Below are positions 1 through 10,817 of a DNA stretch of 64,000 bases, piece by piece (positions within the stretch are counted from its first letter, which is position 1; every line of letters begins with the position of its first letter). The DNA lies in contig CM043797.1 of the NCBI GenBank assembly GCA_023974075.1, positions 16,804,103-16,868,102 of the forward strand, written 5' to 3'. Made by a program: the position numbers and the translations under genes. The notes beneath the pieces were generated by a model that did not search any database, was not told the origin of the DNA, and saw nothing but the letters and a program-made list of their open reading frames with translations. This stretch comes from Chaenocephalus aceratus. Taxonomy: Eukaryota; Chordata; Actinopteri; Perciformes; Channichthyidae.

Positions 1-162
1 AAACACATTTGCTCTAACAATCCCTCTTATGTTTTCCTTCATCCTTTTATCCCCAACATCCAAACGGAAATGTTCAGCAACACCGATCAGCTGCTCACGT
101 GAGAAGCCCTCCAGTAGCTCCTCTGTAGTCGCTCTCACAAACTCCTCCACACTCTCCATCAT
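1..162 (-). CDS. N-terminus of a Gypsy-like retroelement gag, cut by the window edge
   Basis: On the minus strand a double ATG at 162-157 opens a frame that runs off the left edge. It includes SVEEFVRATTEELLEGFSRE, a helical, acidic N-terminus followed by EQLIGVAEHF and a lysine-rich GDKRMKENI stretch. I recognise this as the SAP-like N-terminal segment found in many fish Ty3/Gypsy-type gag proteins, where it begins the structural polyprotein that packages element RNA. The visible 54 codons contain no stop. A primer-binding-like site and an LTR end lie upstream at 621-665, where an LTR element would have them. The rest of gag and all of pol would be outside the window, so activity cannot be judged. 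Confidence 0.6.
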   Translation of the reverse strand, partial: MMESVEEFVRATTEELLEGFSREQLIGVAEHFRLDVGDKRMKENIRGIVRANVF

Positions 163-620
163 GACAATGAGTGCACGCTCACGCTACTACACAGTCACGC
201 TAACGCGGCCCGTCCCTCTAACTGCCTCACAAAAACTAGCTAAACTCCCCGCTAGTCTTCAGGTGCTAGTCATGGCGGGTACTTACACACTAAATACTGT
301 AAGTTCGGCTAAGCGACCGAAAAAAACCGGCAACCCCACCCGCAGCGTGCTCCCGAGCTAATAGCTCTAACCACTTTCACACACTAATAGCCCCCCCTAC
401 GACCTCCAAGGGAGACCGTACTGAAACCTAACAGGGACAATACCAACGGTACGTGACTGCCGTGAATAAAATAATCCGTGTGCCACCCTTACTGTCGTTC
501 ACAACGAAACACTTACCCTCGTCAGGCTACTCCCAAACAATCAGCTGCACTCAGTGACAACAGCTGCGCGCAATCCGTCCCCACAACGGACATCCAACAC
601 CAAACGCTCTCAGGTCCAAA

Positions 621-636
621 GCAACGAGCCCCCATA
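621..636 (-). promoter_or_regulatory. Primer binding site resembling the tRNA-Pro type
   Basis: Read on the minus strand, the bases just inside the LTR end are TATGGGGGCTCGTTGC. Eleven of them (TGGGGGCTCGT) match the familiar tRNA-Pro primer site of vertebrate retroelements, after which the match is lost. The site lies between the proposed LTR terminus (637) and the gag start (162), the correct order for a minus-strand element. Confidence 0.5.
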
Positions 637-837
637 TGTTACAACCCGGCTCGTGGGCTGTAACATAAAGCAGGGAGGCGAGAGGTAAGAATATGTAGTT
701 TATTTGTTTAAACACAACAACTAAATGGACACCAGCAACAAGTCCCTAAAGCTGGCGCAGAGAGAGTGCCCAGAGGAGTGAGAGCGACGCAACCGGCATG
801 AGAAAAACTCGTAAAAAAACGGTCAAAGTACTGGCAG
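637..837 (-). repeat. 3' part (R-U5 side) of a minus-strand Gypsy-like LTR
   Basis: On the minus strand this stretch carries an AATAAA-type signal near 700 and ends in TGTAACA at 637, directly before the primer site. TGTTACA at 659-665 forms a small inverted repeat with that end. No TG start is visible here, so only the downstream part of the LTR is present. Its upstream part is proposed at 7725-7880. The break at about 837 is approximate. Confidence 0.45.
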
Positions 838-943
838 CAGCGGCTGCCAAACAAAAACCCTTAAATTAAAGTAAAATACTTTAACTGAAATAAAGTGAAT
901 AAGCCATTCATTTACGGGAATTGTCCTTAAAGATTTTACATGA

Positions 944-1093
944 AAACACTGTAATTTTACAGATTTATCCTCTCTTTTTACAGTCAATAACCTTTAATAA
1001 AAGTACAGCACTAATATTTTAACGTGCAAACACTGTAATTTTACAGATTTATCTGCTCTTTTTACAGTCAATAACCTTTAATAAAAGTACAGC
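944..1093. repeat. 84-bp direct repeat, two copies
   Basis: A block beginning AAACACTGTAATTTTACAG is present at 944 and again at 1028. The two agree over about 66 bases with very few changes, so the period is 84 bp. It looks like a local tandem duplication inside the AT-rich element. Confidence 0.7.
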
Positions 1094-2169
1094 AACTAGA
1101 AGAAACTTTCCTCTCTTTTCAAAATCCATTGTCTTAAAATGTTACATTAAAATACCTTAAATAAAGTTCTGATGAGAAAAACAGTTTTTTACATTTTTTT
1201 TATTAGATTTGTATGATCAAACACTAAAATAAATACAGAACCTAAAGTTCTAATGGGAGAATACTGTTATTTTACAGCTTTTTTCTAACATTTTTTTTCC
1301 AATCAAACAGGTTCAACAAAATGACATCACAAAATGTTCTGGAGGAAACAATTACTCTGAAAACTTACAATATAAAAATATTTGTAGAATTATAGTACAA
1401 CTAATGAATACAGCATTTAATATTTAAACATCATACTTATAAACAGTAGAAACTAAAAGTAAGTTGAATTTTTTAAGATTACTTTGAAACATTGAAGAAA
1501 CATTCTCAACTGAAAATAACAGAAATTGCAAAATGGCGACATATGTTCACATTGTCAATGTGAAGGAGCAGTGTGCAGGATTTAGTACGTCTAACAATGG
1601 GGATGTAGGTTCCAACCAATGGAGAACTTGTTCACTCACCCTCCTATCCCAAGTTTGTAGGATAATGAATATTGGCTGCAAGAAATTTGAGGCCCAATCA
1701 TGTTTCCTCTGTCCATTCTGCGCTACTGTAGACGTGGCAGTGCAACCTAGAGGACAAAAAGATCAGAATCAGAAACAGGTTTATTGCCAGATAGGTTCAC
1801 ACGTACGAGGAATTTGACTAGGTGTCATACATACAAATAATAATTTGTAAAAAGTACACAGATAGCAAACTATATTAAGAACACTGTAATAAAAATATAC
1901 AGGGATGCAAACTCATCAGGTATGAAAAAGGTGACAAGGATCCGATCCCCCGACCCCACAGCATATCGGCTTTAAAATGACGAATAACTCAGAACAACTA
2001 AAGCAGCAGTTAATAACAGAAAGGTTAAAGAGTCACATCTAATAGAAATATATAAGCATTTATTTTAATTGTGTAGCAGTCAGTTTATCATTTTGGCAGC
2101 ACTGTTGAGCATTTTGAAAATGTATTTCCATGCCTCTGTTCAAGGCTTAGTCTGGCTTATCTGTATAGC

Positions 2170-2964
2170 CAGTGGTGTAAAGTAACTAAATCATCAACTC
2201 AACAAGTACTATACTTGGGTACAATGTTGAGATACTTCAATGTTTTGCTACTTTGTTCTTCTTCTCCTCTACAGTTCAGAGGTACATGGTGTACTTTTCC
2301 TCCACTACATGTATGTAATCCCTTTAGTTACTCTACAGATGTGGATGAATGATGTGAAATATAATCAAGTGTTAAATCAGACTTTAGTTCCACCTGGAGT
2401 AAATTCACAAGCTACCCTGCAGTATATAAAGTAATTCAAACTAGCTGCACCTTTACCAGCTTTGAGAACACTTTCATGATCAATCATTATAAAACATATC
2501 AGATATATTATTCTGAAATGGATCAATCTGCACAGTGACTACTTTTACTGTTGCTACTTTCACTATATTTTGATGATAATACTTTTCTACTTTTAATTGA
2601 GGAACATTTTGAATGCAGGACTTTTACTGTAACCGAGTATTCCTACACTCTGGTACTTCTACTTTTACTCAAGTACAAGATCGGAGTACTTCTACTTTTA
2701 CTCAAGTACAAGATCTTAGTAGTACTTCTACTTTTACTCTAGTACAAGATCTGTGTGCTTCTACTTTTACTCAAGTACAAGACCTGAGTACTTCTACTTT
2801 TACTCAAGTACAAGATCTTAGTACTTCTACTTTTACTCTAGTACAAGATCTGTGTGCTTCTACTTTTATTCAAGTACAAGATCTGAGTACTTCTACTTTT
2901 ACTCTAGTACAAGATCTTGTGCTTCTATTACTCAAGTACAATATCTATACTTATACCACCTCTG
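2170..2964. mobile_element. hAT MITE, non-autonomous
   Basis: It begins CAGTGGTGTAAAGTAAC and ends with the complement of CAGAGGTGGTATAAGTA, the common fish hAT MITE with 'tacttttactcaagta' interior. The flanks TGTATAGC (2162-2169) and TTTATAGC (2965-2972) agree at 7 of 8 bases, a good 8-bp target duplication. There is no transposase frame. It contains a 33-bp minisatellite in its right half. Confidence 0.8.
2655..2945. repeat. 33-bp minisatellite, about nine units
   Basis: Units resemble GTACTTCTACTTTTACTCAAG plus TACAAGATCTGA. Variation is mainly CAAGTA versus CTAGTA and GATCT versus GACCT. The repeat is an expansion of the subterminal motif of the surrounding hAT MITE. Open frames across it are low-complexity artefacts. 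Confidence 0.85.
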
Positions 2965-3896
2965 TTTATAGCCTATGAAAAAAACAAAGCCTAAAGCTAA
3001 CGTAAGCAGATAGTGACAATGTATGCTAGTTAGCTAGCTCAACGATTCATTAAATAATATTGCGACAGAAAAACTTCTCAGTGCACATCACGCTCTGCCG
3101 CTCTGACAGGGAGCTCTGCTCTGAACACCTGAACGGCCCGTTCTAACAGCTGGTCACCAGCGGTCCAGTCTGTGCCACAGTGACTCCGGACCACACAGTT
3201 AATATTAACGAACGCACCCGTAGGTAATGTAGCTGCTGAAGCTCGACCCTCATCGCGGAGCAGCAGAGCCTTCTTATACATCCATGAGCAGAGCCGACAG
3301 GCAGGAAGACTCGAGCACATAGCTCGCGCTTCATTATAATATATAAAAAAAGAACACCATGCGTGTATGATGGCACATAACAGCTCGCGGCCGCAGATTA
3401 CTCCGGGTCCCAGACCCCCCATACCCCAAAAATATTTTTATTGCAGATCTACATGAATCACACAAACAACCTATTTTGGATTCAAAACGGCGAATTTCGC
3501 CGAAAGGTGACAAGTTTGCATCCCTGAATACAGTAAGATAGAAATAAAATAAAGCAGTAATTTACATCGAAATAGAATGCAATAAATTATAGAATATAAA
3601 ATATGTGCAGTAAGCAATATTTAAACACATTATTTACCATCCTGTGGGGGGGGCTGGCCTTGTTGAGGTGGCGAGAGGTTTTGGTCCTGATAGAGAGAGG
3701 TTTTGGTCCTGATGGAGCGCAGCCTCCTGCCAGAGGATTGTGTTGAAGGCGGAGCTGAAGTCCACAAACAGGATCCTGGCGTAGGTTCCTGCTGTGTCCA
3801 GGACTCCAGGTGCTGGAGGAGGAAGTGAAGTGATAACTATTAGTAAACCATAATGATGGATGTTATTATCAGCAGCTGCCAATAGATCCCCTAAAT

Positions 3897-5130
3897 CAGT
3901 GACCACCAACTGGCGGCCCGGGGGCCACATCCGGCCCGCCAGACATTCTCATCCGGCCCGCACGACAGGGGTGACTGTGGCGTTGGCGGAGTGGTTACTG
4001 TGTTCGCCCCCCACCCATTTCTTTGTTTACAACGTCTCGTGAGTAAGGTGCAGTACCGGAGTCCAACAGAGAGGCAGCAGCTGCGGGACAGGAGACTGCG
4101 TACTGCGAAACCTTCCCTCCCCTGAAGAAGAAGTGATCCTTCGTTGTGAAGAGTCTGGTTAATGCGCTCCGCACCACAGCAGTAGCCCCGCTGCGACAGA
4201 GTCCAACAGAGAGGCTGGAGCTGCGGGACAGTAGCCTAGAAGCAGGGTTGGGTTGTAACGGAATACATAACAGCGTTACGTAATCAGAATACAAAAATCA
4301 AGTGTATTCAGCTGGCGTTACATTTGAAAAACGAGTAATCTGATTACAGTTACTTTCGTAAACCTGAAGTGAATACATTTTGGAATACTTATTGGAATTA
4401 TTGGTGATAAGGTTTCCTCACAAAATGTAATATTCATTACCGGCAGAACTGTGTGCACACTGCACAGCGCTGCAGCTTGTCTGTGAGCGAGAGAGAGATG
4501 CAGCGTGTCTGTGAGGCCCCGCCCCCGCACGCAGATGAGAGAGAGAGATCTCTTTTAAAATATATTGAAAGTTAGAAACGGAGATGGTTAGATAAAATGT
4601 GCAAGATAACGTTTATGTATCATTTCTTTATTGTCGAAATTATGACATTTCATAACGGGATGAAATCAAAGTGAATGGCCTGCTGCTGCTAAATGCATGG
4701 GGCAAGAAGTGACTGGAAAAAGTTTTAAAAGTTATTACATCGTTTCAGATAATAAATAATAATGATAATTCATTCTATTTAGGGGCGCCTTTCAAAGCAC
4801 ACCTTACAATTCATAACATATTCCAAGGAAAGGTTTTAAGACAGTACAAAGAATGCAGTCCGGGTGATGTTTTTTATGTGGGATGCAGATGAGAGAGCTG
4901 TCCAGAATGACACCAAGATGTTGTGTTTGACTTCTTGATAAGCCATGAAAACAGTCAAATAAGTGTCTCCTGTTCACCAAAACATACCCATCTGTTATGG
5001 AAAAATAAAGTATTCCAAAAGTAATCTGAATACTATTTATAAAATTCTGGGCTATATAGAAATCGCTGGCCCGCGATAGTGTCTATTGGTTACATTTCGG
5101 CCCTTGGACAAATGTAGTTGGTGATCCCTA
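3897..5130. mobile_element. hAT element, 1.23-kb non-autonomous family, copy 1
   Basis: The left end CAGTGACCACCAACTGGCGG and the right end GTAGTTGGTGATCCCTA are imperfect inverted termini (ACCAACT shared). A perfect 8-bp target duplication, CCCTAAAT, sits at 3889-3896 and 5131-5138, as expected for hAT. The interior has no intact transposase; the longest frames carry no recognisable domain. A second copy at 20035-23102 is almost collinear once its own insertion is removed (about 1229 bp), so this is a length-conserved non-autonomous family. Confidence 0.85.
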
Positions 5131-5717
5131 CCCTAAATCTTGTATGATGGACCTTTGAACGCACGCACGCATTATTGTGGTAACAATCAAACGCACCCTC
5201 CCAGGCACTGCGTGTTAGCAAAGTACAACTGGGATTTCGAAGAGGAAGATATGCTTGGTCAATTCTTAATAAAAAAGAAAAACCAACAAATTGAGCACTT
5301 GAGTTTTCATTAGCAGCGCCTAGCTACAGCTGCGGAGCTTCGGTTAATACCGCTAACAGTTTATTTCCTTAAAATGGTACATATCGCTGAATCTATATTT
5401 TCATCTTCAGGTGATTACATCTGCATAATGTCCCTGTACAATAAGATTCGCGCATTTTGTAATCCAGTGAGGAAATTCAAGACCAGTAAATATTGATTGA
5501 TTAAACAACACTATATAAAATGTTAGTGTTTTCTTCAAACTCAGACTCTCTGCTGCGGCTGTACCTCAAAGACAAATCAATTGTCTGATGATCTTTGTTG
5601 AACAAGGTCTGATTGTCCTGTACATGTACAATGTGGGGTATTTTTAAATACTTTACTAAACCACATTCAATATTATGTTAGACACAAGTTAGTTATTACT
5701 CACATATCAAAGTCTTT

Positions 5718-5850
5718 TCATCTGCAAGATGGAAGAATAGCTGGGTGCTGCCTGGAGAGACTGATGAGAGGGACACAGGCTGGCTTCAGCAGCTTTCCAC
5801 ACAAAGCCATCACATCTTCTCTTCCATAGTCCTCACTGTCCACTGGTGCT
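5718..5850 (-). other. Possible isolated exon of unknown protein
   Basis: On the minus strand a pyrimidine-rich tract ending in CTTTTGACAG at 5851 is followed by about 40 open codons, including EDYGREDVMALCGKLLK, before a TGA at 5720-5718. Composition is more protein-like than the surrounding AT-rich DNA. I do not recognise the protein and see no partner exon. It may be a remnant of a protein once encoded by the AT-rich element, or chance. Confidence 0.2.
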
Positions 5851-7724
5851 CTGTCAAAAGAGTGAACATCACAGCCGTCATGTTAACCCTTTGTTACACA
5901 ACATACAACCAACATGTGTAAAATGTGACCCGAATTAGTTTTAATTGTAAATATCTTTGCAATAAATTACTTTAACCATTCAGGATTCCAGGTATTCCTC
6001 AATTAACCTGTTTTGGATCAACACCAATTCTAATTTTTATTTTTCCCTTTCTTACTTTTTGAATAAAAATCATGTTTGTATCACTACACTTCTAAGGCAC
6101 AACATGGGTCAAACATTACCCGTATTCTTTTTCAAAAATAATTAATTTTAGCAGTGATTTGGACCAAGCATGTATGATGTAGTAATACAAAAAGTATTTT
6201 AGTTCACACAGTGTGACATTAGCTAGTCATGTTAGCGTGTAATATATAGAGTAGAGCTAACTAGCAAGTTAGCCGCTGTTTATGCTATGTTAGCTGTTGG
6301 CTACTCAACATTAACAAACTAGATTCCGCTGTAAGAAAGCTGTGAAACTTTACATTAAACTTGGCGACAACACTGTGACACCCCGCTGCATGTTTATGTG
6401 TAATTCTCCCGTGTTGGAGACGAGAGAGTGGGGGGGCAGCACTGCAATAAGCTGTAAACTAACACCACATGTTAAGCCGGGTTTCCCGGGCGCAACATCT
6501 TGCAAGAATCAGCATCTCAGGGCTTCTTAACATTTAACAACCTATTAATGATGCATACCAACTTAACGGGAAGAAACTCAGCTAACTAGAAGAAGAAACG
6601 TAACCTTAAATAAAAAGTAAGACATTCACAAACTAAGGATTATCTAAATACATGTTTAACTCCATTACAGTTGCAGGACTCACCAGATCTCAAGTCTTCT
6701 GTTCTTTGTTGACGTCCCGATGCTCATATTTAACGTGCAGATGTAAAATGCTGCAGCAGACATACAGACAGCTGTAGCTCGCAGGAGGAGACCCGCTCAA
6801 ACTGACGTGGAAGTTTCAAATGTGAACGACAGGCGCGGACAGTTCTCATTGGCAGGTTTCTTCGATTACGTTTATATTAACCAATCAGGAGTGTTGTGGA
6901 CTCATTCCAAACATGCCTAACTTGTCTGCCGTGTTTTGGCTGAATTCTAATTCAAGTGCAGTAGCTCTGGCTGTCGGCCAGAATCCGAAAACCATACATT
7001 ATACTGTAAAACTAAGGTTTACTACTGTATGTATTACCAATGGAGAAAAAAAACACAGCAACATAAATAAACAAGGATAACTGTGACTTATTGTTGAGTA
7101 AATAACAGTGTGTGTTTTAAACCTTGGTCCTCCCTGCAGAGATGTCTCCACTTTCTATGATTTTTATTTGTTTTAATGATATTGTCAACTGTAGATGTTT
7201 ACAATATAGTAAGTTAGGAATTTCATGAAAACATATTTATTTACTTTTGTTTCAACATTGGACATTTTGTGTTTGTGGTGGATTCAATCGAATATAGAGA
7301 AAATGATTTATGTAAAAATGTTTTACTTACATTTTACTTTTTTTTTTATTTGACGCTTTTTTTTACAGTTTTATGTTTACCTTAAAATTACAAAGAAAAT
7401 CTTAAAGTCTTATAATGGTAATAGACTTTTATATTACGAGTTACATATTTAATTACAGATAATACTTTTTATTTTACGTACATATGCATGTATTTTCTGA
7501 AAGTGCAAAAATACTGTAAATATTATATAGTAAATTTACTGAAAAAAAAAGAGGAAATAAACGTTATTTGTTGTTATTGTCAAAATACTTAAAATATGTT
7601 TTGGGTTGTTAATTTATAGTTAATATCTGTCATTTTACAGGATTTTGCAAGTTATTTAAAAAAACATGATAATTACAATACAAATGTACAGTTATTTCCT
7701 GTAAAATTACGATCTTTTTTTACA

Positions 7725-7880
7725 GTGTGGGCTCCTCTTTTATCCCGCTTAATCAGGTGTAGCTCATCGGGTAGGCGTCCGCCCACAGGTGCGGCTCATC
7801 AGCACCTGAACCTGCGAACACCCACAAACCACACACACACAAACAGACGGCACCCCACGTGGTGTGGAGGGGTCGTCACA
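7725..7880 (-). repeat. 5' part (U3 side) of the split Gypsy-like LTR
   Basis: On the minus strand the sequence begins TGTGACGACCCC at 7880, an LTR-style TG start. It runs through a TATA-like GATAAAAGAGG and stops at GGAGCCC, where the CACTGTAAAA terminus of the neighbouring element begins. The complementary R-U5 part ending in TGTAACA before a primer site and gag lies at 637-837. I infer one LTR of roughly 350 bp split by the intervening insertion. The 3' LTR is outside the window. Confidence 0.45.
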
Positions 7881-8111
7881 ACATAAAAAGTTCTCAAGTG
7901 TTTTTCGTTGTATTTGTACTGCTTTATATCATGCAAAGGCCTTTAGTGCACCAAAAGTGATTATTTTGTAGGGGAATATTATACATATATATGTTGATAT
8001 TTTTCTTCAATTTATTAATCATTTAGTGTTTCAAAAGATAGTGTCAATACAGATTGCAATTTTCAGAGCCAAGGAGACATTTTCAAATGAATTGTAATTT
8101 TGTAAAGGTAT
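7881..8111. other. No gene seen; AT-rich spacer
   Basis: AT-rich, no open frame of interest and no recognised repeat. Confidence 0.5.
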
Positions 8112-8276
8112 ATGGGCCAAAGGGCCTTTATTGGAGATGTTAGAGTGAGAGTGGGAGACAGAAAGGAGGACATTGCCTGAAATATCTGGCCGACTCTAGA
8201 ATCAAAACGGCATACTAGGCAGTGGTGACTGCATACTGTATGGGCCGCCAGCTTTAACCACTGAGCTATCCGGCGT
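8112..8276 (-). mobile_element. tRNA-derived SINE
   Basis: The minus strand begins GCCGGATAGCTCAGTGGTTA, a tRNA-like head with a good A box. A weaker B-box-like GGCCGAC/GATTCTAG region follows, then a 3' part ending CAATAAAGGCCCTTTGG, as in common fish tRNA SINEs. About 165 bp, no coding capacity. Confidence 0.65.
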
Positions 8277-8336
8277 GCTTCAAATTGATTGTTTTATCCA
8301 AAACTCCCAAAAATGTAGGGAGTACTGACTGAAATT

Positions 8337-8690
8337 ATTATTTTTACATTACATTACATTACATTGCATTTAGCTGACGCTTGTATCCAAAGCGACTTAC
8401 AATAAGTGCGTTCGACCAACAAAATACAAACTTGAAGAAAACAGAAACATATAAGTACATCAGGTTTCATAGAGCAAAAACATTTCAAGTGCTACTCAAC
8501 TGGCTTTAGGTAAGCCAGTCCTTTATTAGTATATAAGTGCTTTGTTAATAGTTCTATTGCTCGAAGTGGAGTCGAAAGAGATGAGTTTTCAGTCTGCGCC
8601 GGAAGGTGTGTAAGCTATCTGCTGTCCTGATGTCAATGGAGAGCTCATTCCACCATTTTGGAGCCAGGATAGCAGGATTTGATAGATTGA
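8337..8690 (-). mobile_element. LINE 3'-end fragment (L2/CR1-type tail)
   Basis: The minus strand ends with AAGTCGCTTTGGATACAAGC followed by an (AATGT)n tail (8345-8370), the widespread fish LINE tail usually assigned to L2/CR1-type elements. The upstream part (8560-8690) resembles the untranslated region of such elements. No RT frame remains. Confidence 0.55.
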
Positions 8691-10817
8691 CTAGTTATTT
8701 ATATTATTGATACATTAATTATTAAGCCTGTTGTTTTTTTACTTTAAACCATATAGAAACCTTTTTAGCTCTGGATCAACAGTCATAAATTAGCTATTTT
8801 TCCCAAACTCAAGAATTTCTGTCAGGCTCGTCATTCCACTCAACTGAGTTCAAACCTGACAAATTCAAAGCAAGCCCTCATGAGATGACACTGTGCAGAT
8901 GGAGTCACAGAGAGCCCAGGGCTGCAGGTACGACAGTGACTGTGAGCTGGTGGAGACAGAGCAGCCCTCATCAGCCATCCAGGAGACAGATGCGCCCTGC
9001 CACTTTATAAATTGGCTGTCGGAAACATTGTGCAAGGAAACGCGGACATTTCTGGGAAGTTAAAGGCAGGGTGACAATGATGGAGAGATGAAAAAGGAGG
9101 GGAAAATGGGGTGAGGGTCAAAAGGGAAGAGGCAGTGAGGCGAAAATTGGGAGAAGGACAAGGTCAGTGTTAAATGTCTCATAAAGGTCTGGAGATTGTT
9201 AGACGACTGTTTCAGGATAAAAACCTTCAGTGACAGGACACAAAATGAAGATAAAGATGGCTTGGATTCCATTATGACCAAAGGAAGCCACACATGGCAT
9301 CGTTATCAGATGTCTATTATTGAATGAATCTACTGCACAGTCAACAGCAAATGGTTATTAAAGCTACAACTGTGATCAATCTCATAATGACTTATTGTTT
9401 TCAGTGTCTTAAATGCTTCACTTGTACCGTATATCTCCGTTGAACTACATAATGCACGCTATAGTAACCTCTGTGCTGAACAATGACCGGCTTTAATTCA
9501 CAACAAGAAAGGAGAGAGCCACTCACTGTAGAATAGCAATTATGCAATGGATCTGGCAGGTCTGATAAAATGAATGAAACCATATGACTTGGCAAACTGG
9601 CTTCATGGTTAATGCAGGACTTCATGGACGGAGGTGGAAGTTATTGGAGGACTGTTCCCCCTGCGGGATAGTAAAGAGATTTGGCCATACTCTGCAGATG
9701 TCTGCCATGCAGAGGGAGAGATAGGAGCTGTCTGCTGCAGGATGGATGAGATGAGGAAATGAGAGAGATAGACCCAGGATCAGCCTATGAATCGGATGCT
9801 AATGACGGTATCAAAGGACCAATGCCAAAAATGGTGTCTCGAGGAGTTGCATCTCCATTTTTTTTTTCCAGTGCAAGAACTTATTTGACCAATTCAGAAG
9901 ACCACCTTGTATAGACAGAAGATACATTGGCATCCCTGTAATTGCCTGAACCTTTAACCTGGAGGCAGGAAGTGATCACTTTACTCTGGGAGGTCTAACG
10001 GTTGGCCTCTATCATAGGACAGCATCAGTTATTGACACACTGCAGTAATGGCCTACCTTCGGGCAGGTAGCTTCACACAGAGTAATGATGACCCGTGCTT
10101 GCCTGCAAGCCACTGCTTTTCTTCTCATCGATGCAATTACTGCACTGAAGTATTGCTGGCCAAAAGCCCCCATAGCAAGGAGGAAGATCACAATTCCCCG
10201 CTGCTCCTCTTACCAGCAGTCCTAAAGCTGAAAATACCTCTAAGAACAATGCTGCATTTCTGTAGAAGTGTAAACCTAATTGGTTCATCTGTATTCTAGA
10301 AATGGATATAGGAGATGTTGTGTGCACAGGTTGGCGTGATGCATTCATTATTGTTGACGCTGATGTGCGTTTTGCCCCCACCAGTGAGAAATGAGATGCA
10401 AAAGAGGTAATTTTCTTTTTCTCTCAAGATGGTGTGTAATTGTGTGAGCTACAGTGGAAGGGGGTTGGGAGTTGGGGGGGGGGGGGTATATCTGTGCTAC
10501 TCTCTCCACAATCCTTCTGACAAAGACTTTAATTCACCGTAATTATACAGATGGATTGAAATATACAGCAAGACAGGGAATCACTCCAATTATGCAGAGT
10601 TGATTAAAACTTGGACCCCATGCCAGGGTGCTGCAGGAGAATGGGAGGAGTCAAGATGTGCACCATAGAAGCAGTGAGCACAGGAGGCTGGTGAACATCT
10701 GCACCACGCAGCAGGCCCAAACCACAGAGAGGATTCTTGTATCTCTTGCAAAACAGAAGTGTTGCACTCTCTACAACTAGGCTGAAAAGTAACAATAAAC
10801 AGTTTGATGGTCTAGTG
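8691..10817. other. Unassigned non-coding sequence
   Basis: No gene, repeat family or conserved domain recognised. Short frames (for example 10048-10299 and 10073-10381 on opposite strands) overlap each other and look like chance. A G-run lies at 10465-10490. It may be ordinary intergenic DNA downstream of robo1. Confidence 0.4.

Larger units (their letters stand above)
1900..3526. mobile_element. hAT-like element inserted in the LINE 3' UTR
   Basis: The left end CAGGGATGCAAACTCATCAG is mirrored by the right end, whose reverse complement begins CAGGGATGCAAACTTGTCAC. CAGGG termini of this kind are typical of hAT elements. The 8-bp flanks (aaaatata and aatacagt) do not match cleanly, so the target duplication is decayed or the border is off by a base or two. 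A second hAT occupies 2170-2964. The remainder (2973-3420) is GC-richer sequence without a recognisable transposase. Confidence 0.55.
1745..3826 (-). mobile_element. Rex1-like LINE fragment, interrupted
   Basis: The minus strand shows a short reverse-transcriptase piece at about 3700-3800 with the motif ILFVDFSSAFNTI (RT motif A, first catalytic Asp). It is followed by an AT-rich 3' UTR (3650-3527, continuing 1899-1760) and the tail GGCAATAAACCTG plus TGATTCTGATC, typical of fish Rex1/Babar-like LINE ends. Most of RT, including the YxDD motif, is missing between motif A and the UTR. The UTR is split at 1900-3526 by a hAT-like element. A dead, 5'-truncated copy. Confidence 0.65.
838..7724. mobile_element. 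AT-rich composite insertion, possibly a CACTA-like DNA element with later insertions
   Basis: Both flanks of this block (838-1745 and 5140-7724) are AT-rich and rich in ACTGTAAAA/TTTTACAGT words. The right edge reads TTTTTTTACAGTG, the reverse complement of the CACTGTAAAAA termini of some fish CACTA/EnSpm-type elements. I could not find the matching left terminus or a target duplication, so the left border and the class are uncertain. A Rex1-like LINE, two hAT-type elements and a hAT at 3897-5130 lie inside. Apart from a possible exon at 5718-5850, no coding capacity was recognised. A GC-richer stretch with ATTGG/CCAAT words at 6690-6910 could be a decayed promoter. Confidence 0.35.

Noticed and set aside
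2613..2978. 121-codon repetitive ORF
   Set aside because: A reading of the 33-bp minisatellite inside a hAT MITE; 33 is divisible by three, so the frame stays open without selection.
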